This document shows, one piece after another, positions 9,006 through 17,389 of a stretch of DNA of 64,000 bases. The translations under genes were made by a program, and so were the position numbers. The stretch comes from Sporolactobacillus kofuensis (lineage in GTDB: Bacteria; Bacillota; Bacilli; Bacillales; Sporolactobacillaceae). The stretch spans positions 186,001 through 250,000 of the forward strand of contig NZ_JAMXWN010000002.1 in the NCBI RefSeq assembly GCF_024125425.1, given 5' to 3'. The notes beneath the pieces were generated by a model, which did no database searches, was not told the DNA's origin, and saw nothing but the letters and a program-made list of their open reading frames with translations. The first letter of the stretch is position 1; every line of letters starts with the position of its first letter.

Positions 9006-10229
9006 ATGAACAATTTATGGTCTGATGATTTGGAAAATTCATTTAATGATATGGTTGAGTGGCGTCGCTATCTCCATCAGCACCCGGAATTGTCTTTTCA
9101 AGAAACGCAAACATCCGCTTTTATCTTAGAAAAATTGAAAAGTTTTGGTATTACGGATATTAAGACCCATGTAGGCGGTTATGGTATCGTTGCACGCATT
9201 CATGGCGCAAAACCGGGACTTACCGTTGCCTTGCGCGCGGACTTCGATGCGCTCCCAATTAACGAGGAGACTGATGTTCCCTATAAATCAAAAGTGCCAA
9301 ATGTAATGCATGCATGCGGACATGACGGACATACTTCGACATTGCTTGGTGTTGCAAGGGTGATTCAAGAACATCGGGATGAATTAGTAGGCGATGTTGT
9401 GCTGATTCACCAGCCTGCAGAAGAATATCCGCCGGGCGGGGCTCAGGCAATGATTAAGGATGGCTGTCTCGATGATGTGGACTTGGTTTTTGGCGCGCAT
9501 CTTTGGAGCACCATTCCTTTTGGCACAATTGGCTATCGCAAAGGTTATTTCATGGCTGCGGCCGATTATATAAAAATCAATATTCAAGGAAAAGGTGGGC
9601 ATGGTTCTGCACCACAACTCTCAATAGATTCAGTTGCTGTTGCATCTCAGGTTGTGAATCAATTGCAAATGATTGTGAGCAGAACAGTAGATCCGCAAAA
9701 AGCTGCGGTCGTAACCATTGGCCAGTTTCATGCCGGTGTTGCGCCTAATGTCATTGCCGACACAGCAGTTCTCGAAGGAACGGTGCGTACCTTTGATCCG
9801 GCTGTCCGTGAACAAATTAAGAAAGAGCTATCAAGTATTGTGGAAAATGTATGTGTCGCTTTTCATGCGCAAGGGGAAGTTGTCTACCAAGAAGGTTACC
9901 CTGCTGTATATAACCATGAAAAAGAAACGGATGTATTCAAAAAGGTGATGGGGCAAACCTTTGGTGAGGACGCAGCTGTTGAAATTGCACCACAGATGGG
10001 AGGAGAGGATTTCGCGCATTTCTTGCTTAAGAAGCCGGGAATGTTTTGGTTTTCCGGTGCCGGAAATCCGGAAACCGGTGCTGTATATCCCCATCATCAT
10101 CCCAAATTCAACGTTGACGAACGCGTGATGCTGACAGCTGGAAAAGCATTTCTCGCCATGGTTCGTGAGTATCTCTGTGCGGATGAACGACCGGAATTGA
10201 GCCAAAATATTGCGCTTGGTAATCAATAA
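9006..10229 (+). CDS. M20D amidohydrolase, first gene of the transporter operon
   Basis: A protein of 407 residues. It carries WRRYLHQHPELSFQE, the metal and cysteine motif MHACGHDGHT (CGHD at 104-107), the glutamate pair in HQPAEEYPPGG (139-140), the lid GKGGHGSAPQ and the late MGGEDFAHF. This is the aminoacylase / carboxypeptidase-like subgroup that hydrolyses N-acyl or N-aminoacyl amino acids. It opens an operon with the ABC transporter (15 bp to the first ATPase gene), suggesting that the imported compound is its substrate. The start is clear: ATG with GGGAGGAAG, and a sigma-A promoter about 85 bp upstream. It resembles the 6090-7247 product in family, length and motifs; paralogy is likely but not measured. 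Confidence 0.91.
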   Translation: MNNLWSDDLENSFNDMVEWRRYLHQHPELSFQETQTSAFILEKLKSFGITDIKTHVGGYGIVARIHGAKPGLTVALRADFDALPINEETDVPYKSKVPNVMHACGHDGHTSTLLGVARVIQEHRDELVGDVVLIHQPAEEYPPGGAQAMIKDGCLDDVDLVFGAHLWSTIPFGTIGYRKGYFMAAADYIKINIQGKGGHGSAPQLSIDSVAVASQVVNQLQMIVSRTVDPQKAAVVTIGQFHAGVAPNVIADTAVLEGTVRTFDPAVREQIKKELSSIVENVCVAFHAQGEVVYQEGYPAVYNHEKETDVFKKVMGQTFGEDAAVEIAPQMGGEDFAHFLLKKPGMFWFSGAGNPETGAVYPHHHPKFNVDERVMLTAGKAFLAMVREYLCADERPELSQNIALGNQ

Positions 10230-10243
10230 GGAGGGATAACGAT

Positions 10244-11266
10244 TTGGGCGAACTTTTGAAGGTAGACAAAATGAAAACCGAATTTCAAACGGAAAAGGGC
10301 ACGGTTACTTCAGTTGATGAAGTCAGTTTTGATTTGAATGAAGGTGAAACGATCTGCCTTGTTGGCGAATCGGGTTGCGGAAAGTCAGTCACGTCATTGT
10401 CCATCATGCATCTCCTTGATCGGAACGGCTCAATTAGTGAAGGATCGATTCTTTTTGAAGACAAAGATTTAGCCAATGCTTCCGAAGCTGCAATGCGGAA
10501 GATTCGAGGAAATGAAATTTCAATGATTTTCCAGGAACCAATGACTTCACTCAATCCAGTTCTGACGATCGGTGACCAGCTGACCGAGGGCATTCGGCTA
10601 CACATGCATTATTCAAAGAAAAAGGCGAGAGCCTATTCGATTGATATGTTGAAAAAGGTCGGTATTCCTAGAGCGGAAAGTATCATCGATGAATATCCGC
10701 ACAAGTTGTCTGGGGGAATGAGGCAACGGGTCATGATTGCTATGGCACTTAGTTGTAAACCGAAACTACTCATTGCCGATGAACCAACAACAGCACTCGA
10801 TGTGACGATTCAGGCACAGATCTTGAAGTTAATGAAGAAATTACGCGAGGAATCGAACACGGCAATTATACTGATCACTCATGATCTTGGTGTTGTAGCG
10901 GAAATGGCTGATAAAGTTGCGGTGATGTATGCCGGCCAGGTTGTTGAAGAAACAGATGTTTTTACCTTATTTGATAATCCGAAGCACCCTTATACACTCG
11001 GTTTGATGAGGTCGATCCCACATATTACGAATCCCGATGATATGCGTCTAGAATCTATTCAGGGTTCGGTACCAAGTGTGCATAATATGCCGAAAGGCTG
11101 CCGCTTCTATGATCGTTGTCCTCATGCGATGCAGCGATGTTTGGAAGAAAAACCGCAATTAAAACCGATTGAGGACAAACAGTCCCACAGCATCAGATGT
11201 TTTTTATATGAGAAAGAAGAACAAGACTATGAAAATAAGAAGAAAGCAAAGGAAGTGAATTCTTGA
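10244..11266 (+). CDS. Oligo/dipeptide ABC transporter ATPase (DppD/OppD type)
   Basis: A protein of 340 residues. The Walker A is GESGCGKS (41-48), the Q loop FQEPMTSLNP, the signature LSGGMRQR, the Walker B LLIADEPTTALD, and the H loop ITHDLGVV. The C-terminal oligopeptide-transporter extension has the cysteine cluster CRFYDRCPHAMQRC, which holds an iron-sulphur cluster in some Dpp ATPases. It pairs with the next gene to drive peptide import. It starts at TTG with AAGGAGGG nine bases upstream; the stop overlaps the next start by four bases. Confidence 0.94.
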   Translation: MGELLKVDKMKTEFQTEKGTVTSVDEVSFDLNEGETICLVGESGCGKSVTSLSIMHLLDRNGSISEGSILFEDKDLANASEAAMRKIRGNEISMIFQEPMTSLNPVLTIGDQLTEGIRLHMHYSKKKARAYSIDMLKKVGIPRAESIIDEYPHKLSGGMRQRVMIAMALSCKPKLLIADEPTTALDVTIQAQILKLMKKLREESNTAIILITHDLGVVAEMADKVAVMYAGQVVEETDVFTLFDNPKHPYTLGLMRSIPHITNPDDMRLESIQGSVPSVHNMPKGCRFYDRCPHAMQRCLEEKPQLKPIEDKQSHSIRCFLYEKEEQDYENKKKAKEVNS

Positions 11267-12264
11267 ACATGCCACCTCTCGAGCAAGAGACACCTTTACT
11301 TCAGGTCAAAAATTTGAAAAAGTATTATCCGATCAAAAAAGGCATTATCTCTAAGACTGTGGGGCATGTCAAAGCCGTGGATGATGTAAGCTTTGATATT
11401 TATCCCGGCGAAACGATGGGGCTAGTCGGTGAATCCGGCTGCGGAAAATCGACAACCGGACGCTCGCTCGTTCGTTTGGAGGACCCGACGGCAGGCCAAG
11501 TGATTTTCCAAGGAAAAGATCTGGCCAGTATTTCTCACAGAGAAATGAGAAAGCTCAGAACAGACTTACAGATCATTTTCCAGGATCCGTATTCTTCACT
11601 CAACCCAAGGAAACGAATTGGAGATTTGCTTGCAGAACCACTGATTGCTCATAAATTGGCGACACGGAGCGAAGCGGATCAGAAAGTGAACGAAATTCTG
11701 GAAATTGTTGGCCTTTCGAAACAGTATAAAAATCGATATCCCCATGAATTTTCAGGCGGTCAGCGTCAAAGAATCGGCATTGCACGTGCATTGATGCTTC
11801 ATCCGAAGCTGATTATCTGTGATGAACCGGTTTCGGCACTTGATGTTTCTATTCAGGCACAGGTGCTGAACTTGCTCAAGGATCTTCAAAAGGAACTGCA
11901 TCTTACCTACGTGTTTATCGCCCATGGACTGGGTGCGGTGAAATACATTAGTGATCGAATTACGGTAATGTATCTTGGCAAAGTGATGGAGCTTGCGACA
12001 ACCAAAGAAATATTTGAACATCCAAAACATCCATATACGGAAATTTTACTCAATGCCTATCCGATCCCGAACCCGCATATGCGCGGGCGTGATCAGATTG
12101 TGGTCGATGGTGATGTGCCTAGCCCGGCAAACCCACCGAAAGGCTGCGTGTTTCATACACGCTGTCCGTTTGCTAAAGATATTTGCCGGGAAAAGATACC
12201 GGTGCTGTCTGGAAAAGATCATCTTGTCGCTTGCCACTTTCCACTTGAGTCAGTCAATGTCTGA
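11263..12264 (+). CDS. Oligo/dipeptide ABC transporter ATPase (DppF/OppF type)
   Basis: A protein of 333 residues. Walker A GESGCGKST, Q loop FQDPYSSLNPRKR, signature FSGGQRQRIGIARAL, Walker B LIICDEPVSALD, and a C-terminal CVFHTRCPFAKDIC cysteine motif. The histidine of the H loop is kept (FIAHGLGAVKYI), but the aspartate usual in AHDL is glycine; the effect is unknown and the switch histidine is what matters for catalysis. It heterodimerises with the preceding ATPase. The TTG start overlaps the upstream stop by four bases, with AAGGAAG upstream. Confidence 0.94.
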   Translation: MNMPPLEQETPLLQVKNLKKYYPIKKGIISKTVGHVKAVDDVSFDIYPGETMGLVGESGCGKSTTGRSLVRLEDPTAGQVIFQGKDLASISHREMRKLRTDLQIIFQDPYSSLNPRKRIGDLLAEPLIAHKLATRSEADQKVNEILEIVGLSKQYKNRYPHEFSGGQRQRIGIARALMLHPKLIICDEPVSALDVSIQAQVLNLLKDLQKELHLTYVFIAHGLGAVKYISDRITVMYLGKVMELATTKEIFEHPKHPYTEILLNAYPIPNPHMRGRDQIVVDGDVPSPANPPKGCVFHTRCPFAKDICREKIPVLSGKDHLVACHFPLESVNV

Positions 12265-12279
12265 AAGGAGGAGCTCACG

Positions 12280-13230
12280 TTGCTGCACTACATTATTCGC
12301 CGACTATTAATTGCGATTCCAGTTCTTTTCGGTGTTACTGTTCTGAACTTCTTCATTATTAATCTTGCGCCCGGAAACCCCGTGGATATGATGGTGAATC
12401 CATCTGCGACACCTGAGCAACTTGCAATGACCAAGCACGCTTTGGGACTGGATCAACCCGTATGGGTACAATATTTCAATTGGCTCGGACAACTTATCCA
12501 TGGCAATCTCGGATTCTCGTATCAAACGCGTGAACCAGTGACACAAATTCTGATGTCACATATCGGACCAACCCTTTTACTCATGGGGGTATCGCTTGTT
12601 GTTGGTTATTTAATTGCCATACCGCTTGGTATTCTCTGTGCGAGAAAGCAAAATTCATGGATTGATTACCTAGTGACCGGTTTCTCATTCTTCGGAATTT
12701 CTGTGCCGCACTTTTTCTTAGGACTCGGTGTGATCTACGTATTTGCCAGCAAGCTCCTGATGTTCCCAACCGGAAGCATGAATACCTTGGGGGGAGACGG
12801 GGGGTTGATTGATACAGTTAATCACCTGGTTCTTCCAGTTCTTGTACTATCAACTGGGATTGCAGGCAATATGGTCCGGTATGTCCGTTCCAGCATGTTG
12901 GATGTGCTTGGTAAGGACTATCTAAGAACTGCAAAGGCGAAAGGACTCTCGCAATTTATTATTACGAATAAACACGCACTCAGAAATTCATTGATTCCAA
13001 TCATTACGGTTATCGGTATTGACATTCCACTCCTTATTGGCGGTGCGATCGTGACGGAGCAGGTCTTCCAATGGCCGGGATTAGGTCTTTTGACCATTCA
13101 ATCCATTACATCCAGGGATTATTCAACGCTGATGGCGATCAACCTGCTCGCAGCAGTAACGGTACTTTTTGCTAACCTGCTGACAGATATACTTTATGCC
13201 GTTGCCGACCCAAGAATCAGGTATGACTAA
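12280..13230 (+). CDS. Peptide ABC transporter permease (DppB/OppB type)
   Basis: A protein of 316 residues. It opens MLHYIIRRLLIAIPVLFGV, the conserved first membrane helix of the OppB group, followed by the INLAPGNPVD periplasmic motif. Five further hydrophobic segments follow. The EAA-like coupling loop lies around YLRTAKAKGLSQ...KHALRNSLIPI, which contacts the ATPases. The TTG start lies seven bases after AAAGGAGGAG. It forms the membrane channel with the next gene. Confidence 0.94.
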   Translation: MLHYIIRRLLIAIPVLFGVTVLNFFIINLAPGNPVDMMVNPSATPEQLAMTKHALGLDQPVWVQYFNWLGQLIHGNLGFSYQTREPVTQILMSHIGPTLLLMGVSLVVGYLIAIPLGILCARKQNSWIDYLVTGFSFFGISVPHFFLGLGVIYVFASKLLMFPTGSMNTLGGDGGLIDTVNHLVLPVLVLSTGIAGNMVRYVRSSMLDVLGKDYLRTAKAKGLSQFIITNKHALRNSLIPIITVIGIDIPLLIGGAIVTEQVFQWPGLGLLTIQSITSRDYSTLMAINLLAAVTVLFANLLTDILYAVADPRIRYD

Positions 13231-13245
13231 GGAGGAGCGGAAGAC

Positions 13246-14178
13246 ATGGCTATGAAACTGAACCCGAATAAGAATGTTCCTGAACTCGAAGGGGTTGGGA
13301 CTTCAGAACAAATTATGGATCAGTTTGGAGAAGAAGAAAGCTATCTCCATATGATTGCAAGACGATTTTTCAAACATAAGCTCGCTTTTGCAGGACTCAT
13401 TGTCTTCTCATTAATTGTACTCATTGCTGCTCTGGCCCCGATTATCACGCCTCACGATCCTAACAAGATCTTTAATGAATTTGAGGCAGCACCATCAGCA
13501 AATCATCTTTTAGGTACTGATCCGGTTGGACGAGATGTGATGAGTCGCTTGATCTATGGTGCACAGGTTTCCATTTCTGTAGGTGTCGGTGCGGTTGCCA
13601 TTTATGTGGCCATTGGGATCGTTTTGGGGCTCATTGCTGGTTACTGTGGAAAATGGGTGGACATGGTTATCATGAGGCTCACCGATGTCTTTATGTCCTT
13701 CCCGTATTTCATGGTTATTCTGGTCTTGGTAAGCATTATCGGTCCAAGCCTATTTAATATCACTATCGTTATTGGTCTTCTCGGGTGGCCAGCCATTGCG
13801 CGCTTAGTCAGGGGCAGTGTGCTTTCAATAAAAGAAATGGACTACGTAAAGGCAGGTGTTGCGCTCGGCTACTCTACGCCGAAGATCCTTTTCCAGCATA
13901 TTCTTCCGAATGCTTTGGCACCAATTCTTGTTAATGCCACGTTCGGTGTTGCTTCGGCCATTATCATGGAGGCTTCATTAAGCTTTCTAGGAATGGGCGT
14001 AAGACCGCCGGCAGCGAGCTGGGGCAATATGCTCACACAAGCAGAATCCATTACCGTGCTCTCCTCACAGCCATGGCTTTGGATTCCACCAGGTTTGATG
14101 ATTTTACTCGCCGTTCTCTCCGTGAACTTTATTGGTGACGGCCTCCGTGATGCAATTGAGTCACAGAATGCAAAATAA
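13246..14178 (+). CDS. Peptide ABC transporter permease (DppC/OppC type)
   Basis: A protein of 310 residues. An N-terminal cytoplasmic stretch of about 40 residues precedes FKHKLAFAGLIVFSLIV, then the LGTDPVGRDVMSRLIYGAQ signature of OppC-type permeases and the coupling loop DYVKAGVALGYSTPKIL..HILPNALAPI. A late SLSFLGMGVRPPAASWGNML is also characteristic. It partners the DppB-type protein. Spacing is 15 bp behind the previous gene, with AAGGAGGAG upstream of the ATG. Confidence 0.94.
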   Translation: MAMKLNPNKNVPELEGVGTSEQIMDQFGEEESYLHMIARRFFKHKLAFAGLIVFSLIVLIAALAPIITPHDPNKIFNEFEAAPSANHLLGTDPVGRDVMSRLIYGAQVSISVGVGAVAIYVAIGIVLGLIAGYCGKWVDMVIMRLTDVFMSFPYFMVILVLVSIIGPSLFNITIVIGLLGWPAIARLVRGSVLSIKEMDYVKAGVALGYSTPKILFQHILPNALAPILVNATFGVASAIIMEASLSFLGMGVRPPAASWGNMLTQAESITVLSSQPWLWIPPGLMILLAVLSVNFIGDGLRDAIESQNAK

Positions 14179-14203
14179 CAGAAAAAGGGGATGCAACAAA
14201 AAC

Positions 14204-15841
14204 ATGAACAAGCACAAATCCATGTCAAAACGTATTTTTAACTATGTGATTACATCCTTTATGGCACTCTCACTCGTCTTGCTGGCAGCTTGCGGCGGCG
14301 GATCTGGATCTTCAGGCGGTAGTAAAGGGAAAGATACCATTTATCTTGGAATGGTTAACCCTCCCGGTGGATTTAACCCAATTAATACCGGAGATATTGC
14401 CGGGCAATTCGCGATTCGTGTCATGTTTGACTCATTTCTCGATATGACGGCACCTTTGAAATTTCAGTCAAAACTTGCAACATCAATTGACACGACGGAC
14501 AATCAAACGTACACGATTAAACTCAATCCGAAGGCAAAATGGACCGACGGCAAAGCGATTACAGCTGACGATGTGCTTTTCACATTTAACCTTATTGCCA
14601 ACCCAAAAACTGAAACAGCTGTTGGGTCCAACCTGTCTACTCTTGAGGGATTGGATGACAACGGCAAGCTGACCGGCGGTGCCACAGCTATTCCTGATTT
14701 GAAGAAGATTGACGAACATACGGTTTCGTTCAAAACGAAGAAACCTGTTGATCCAAATTACATTAAAGAAATGATTGGTACCAAAATCATCACCATGCCT
14801 CAGCATGTGTTGAAAGACATTGCTCCAGCTGATTTTTCGAAGAGCAAATACGTTCAGGCACCAAATGTAACAAGCGGGCCTTATAAATTCGTTACCTACA
14901 ACAAAAATACGTATATTCAATACAAAGCAAATAACGCTTACTATCTAGGAAAACCAAAGACGCCTAAATTCTTTATCAAGATTATGCAGGCACCTAACTT
15001 ATTGAGTGAACTTCAATCGGGATCCATTCAAGCGAACGCATCCGGCGGTATCGGCAACATGCCATTCCAGGATGTTGATTCGGCAAAGAAATTGAAAAAC
15101 GTGACAACAGAGATTCATCCGCAAATTGGATTCCAGACAATGCAATATAACACAAAAACATTGCCAAATCCGAAAATCCGTCTAGCCCTTGCCTATGCAA
15201 TTGACCGCCCACAAATTGTAGATAAGCTGCTTAAAGGTAATGGTGAAATTATTGACGGGCCGTACACATCACAAAGCCCTTACCTCGATAAGAGCACAAA
15301 CGTGATTAAATATGATCCTAAGAAAGCAAAACAAATGTTGAAGGATGCAGGTTGGGACTTTAACAAGACGCTCAACTTCGTTGTTCCAATTGGGAACAAA
15401 GTCCGTGAACAATCTGCCGACATTATTGTTCAGAACTTCAAGGCGATCGGTGTAAAAGTGAAAGAAACAACCTATGATTTCCCAACTATTATGCAAAAAG
15501 GAGCAGCGGGCGACTTCGATCTCTTGTTGATTGGGTTTACGTTCAACATTGATCCGGACGTTTCCGCGCTGTACGGACCAAACGGTGCCTACAACTTTAT
15601 GAAATATAAGAACCCTGAAGCAATCAAATTGATTGACGAAGGAAAATCACAACCAGACAGTGCAAAGCGAAAAGTGATCTACAGCAAATTGCAAGCGATC
15701 TGGGAAAAGGATATGCCGGTACTCACACTCTACTCAGATAATGAAGTTGTTGTGAAGAGCAAAGACCTTGCTTATGGCGGTGCTTCCGCTTACTGGCCAG
15801 GTACAGTAGCAGACTTCCAGAAATGGGCGTATAAAAAATAA
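14204..15841 (+). CDS. Peptide-binding lipoprotein of the ABC transporter (SBP family 5)
   Basis: A protein of 545 residues from the ATG at 14204. The frame is open further upstream to 14132, but that would overlap the permease; the AAAAGGGG at 14183-14190 and the signal peptide favour 14204. Residues 1-35 form a lipoprotein signal with the lipobox LLAAC, followed by a GGGSGSS linker. The mature protein is a family 5 (DppA/OppA) solute-binding protein, with LATSIDTTDNQTYTIKL..KWTDGKAITADDVLF near the front and RLALAYAIDRPQIV in the second lobe. It is anchored outside the membrane and delivers peptide or related solutes to the permease pair. A terminator follows, so the last two hydrolases may need their own promoter or read-through. 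Confidence 0.93.
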   Translation: MNKHKSMSKRIFNYVITSFMALSLVLLAACGGGSGSSGGSKGKDTIYLGMVNPPGGFNPINTGDIAGQFAIRVMFDSFLDMTAPLKFQSKLATSIDTTDNQTYTIKLNPKAKWTDGKAITADDVLFTFNLIANPKTETAVGSNLSTLEGLDDNGKLTGGATAIPDLKKIDEHTVSFKTKKPVDPNYIKEMIGTKIITMPQHVLKDIAPADFSKSKYVQAPNVTSGPYKFVTYNKNTYIQYKANNAYYLGKPKTPKFFIKIMQAPNLLSELQSGSIQANASGGIGNMPFQDVDSAKKLKNVTTEIHPQIGFQTMQYNTKTLPNPKIRLALAYAIDRPQIVDKLLKGNGEIIDGPYTSQSPYLDKSTNVIKYDPKKAKQMLKDAGWDFNKTLNFVVPIGNKVREQSADIIVQNFKAIGVKVKETTYDFPTIMQKGAAGDFDLLLIGFTFNIDPDVSALYGPNGAYNFMKYKNPEAIKLIDEGKSQPDSAKRKVIYSKLQAIWEKDMPVLTLYSDNEVVVKSKDLAYGGASAYWPGTVADFQKWAYKK

Positions 15842-15880
15842 GCCAGTGAATTGATGCTGGTTATTCATCTCAGGATTACC

Positions 15881-15920
15881 AATTTAAACAGCTGCTCATT
15901 TGAGTCAGCTGTTTAAATTT
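15881..15920 (+). terminator. Terminator after the binding-protein gene
   Basis: The arms AATTTAAACAGCTG and CAGCTGTTTAAATT are perfect around an 11-nt loop. The trailing T tract is short (ATTTTAT), so termination may be partial and let some transcripts continue into the hydrolases. Confidence 0.65.
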
Positions 15921-15989
15921 TATAAGCGATCATCTTAATCTCTAAGTATTAAAGCATTTAACGAACATCTGAAAAAGGAAGCGATCTCT

Positions 15990-17366
15990 ATGATTGAAAG
16001 TAATAGGCAGGAACTCAAAGAAAGTGTCATTAAGCAAGCCGATCAATCCGTTGATACACTCTATCACTATCTACGGTTAACTTCGGTGTCCGCACAACAT
16101 CTCGCTATTCCAGAAACGGTAACTTTTATCGCCGATCTGCTCAAAAAATTTGGTGGAGAAGTTCAGGTGCTCGACGAATTAGGAGGAAATCCGGTCATTT
16201 ACGGCCTATTTCCTGCTGGAGAACAGGGCAATTCGGAAAGAACGTTGCTTTTTTACAACCATTATGATGTTCAGCCTCCGGATCCGCTTGATGAATGGGA
16301 ATCAGAGCCGTTTGAACCTTATCTAAAGGATGGGACCTTGTACGGACGTGGAACTGCCGATAATAAGGGCTCATTGATGCAGCGGTTGGCGGCAATTAAA
16401 GCGTTGGAAGAAACAGAAGGTCTGCCCTGCAATGTGAAATTTCTGATTGAAGGTGAGGAAGAAATCGGAAGCCCAGGGCTGCCTAGTTATCTGAAAAAGT
16501 ATGCCGATCTTTTTCAGGCAGATGCATGCATTTGGGAATTCGGTAGTAAGGATGCAGAGGAACGCGTTGAACTATTTGCGGGTATCAAAGGATCGGCTTA
16601 CTTTGAACTTTCAACAAAAAGCGCATCGATTGATCTGCACTCTTCACTTGCAGCGGTTGTTGATAATCCGGCTTGGCGTCTGGTTCAGGCGTTGGCGAGT
16701 ATGAAAGATCAAAACAATAACATTTTGGTTGAAGGCTTTTTTGATGAAATTGAAGCAGCGGATGAGGAGCTGTTGCAGTTGGTTCGCAATGTCCCCTTTG
16801 ATAAGGCAGCACTTAGCGAACCCTTTGGCCTTACGCGCCCGCTGATCACCGAAGCGCGCGGCGAAATTCCTCAGGATGCCTTAATGCTTTATCCGACGAT
16901 GACCATTTGCGGTATGGTCAGTGGTTATATTGGAGAAGGCGCAAAGACGGTGCTCCCTAAAGAAGCCAAAGTGAAATTGGATTGCCGCATGGTGCCTGGC
17001 CAAACCGGCGAGCATTTGCTTGCCTGCTTTCAGCGCCATCTTTTGCGGCATGGTTTTTCAGATATTCACATTGAACTGATCGAATCGCAGCGCGCTTATC
17101 GCTCAAATATTCATGATCCTTTCTTAAATCTTGTAAAACAGACTGCAGAGGAAGCTTATCAGTCCGACGTTGTTTTATACCCAAACTCTCCTGGAACAGG
17201 TCCGATGTACGCGTTCAACGAATCGCTTCACCTGCCAATTGTCAGCACAGGAGTGGGCTGGGCGGAATCTAAGGCACACGCACCAAATGAATCAATCCGT
17301 ATGAAAGATTATGTAGACGGTGCCTTGCACATGGCTTATTTACTTACTGACTTTGCTGCAAAATAA
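15990..17366 (+). CDS. M20 family dipeptidase (CNDP/DapE-like)
   Basis: A protein of 458 residues. Metal ligands appear in LLFYNHYDVQPP (H91, D93), YGRGTADNKGSL (D124) and IEGEEEIGSP (E156-E158 region). A lid-domain ASIDLHSS segment and SPGTGPMYAFNE near the end complete the fold. The W-x-S-x-PFEP after the histidine is typical of the dipeptidase group that includes CNDP and PepV-like enzymes. It acts in the cytoplasm on dipeptides. It is the fourth M20 enzyme of the island. An ATG start with AAAAGGAAG upstream, 149 bp after the binding protein with a hairpin between. Confidence 0.9.
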   Translation: MIESNRQELKESVIKQADQSVDTLYHYLRLTSVSAQHLAIPETVTFIADLLKKFGGEVQVLDELGGNPVIYGLFPAGEQGNSERTLLFYNHYDVQPPDPLDEWESEPFEPYLKDGTLYGRGTADNKGSLMQRLAAIKALEETEGLPCNVKFLIEGEEEIGSPGLPSYLKKYADLFQADACIWEFGSKDAEERVELFAGIKGSAYFELSTKSASIDLHSSLAAVVDNPAWRLVQALASMKDQNNNILVEGFFDEIEAADEELLQLVRNVPFDKAALSEPFGLTRPLITEARGEIPQDALMLYPTMTICGMVSGYIGEGAKTVLPKEAKVKLDCRMVPGQTGEHLLACFQRHLLRHGFSDIHIELIESQRAYRSNIHDPFLNLVKQTAEEAYQSDVVLYPNSPGTGPMYAFNESLHLPIVSTGVGWAESKAHAPNESIRMKDYVDGALHMAYLLTDFAAK

Positions 17367-17389
17367 ATCAATGAAAAGGAGCTCTAAAA

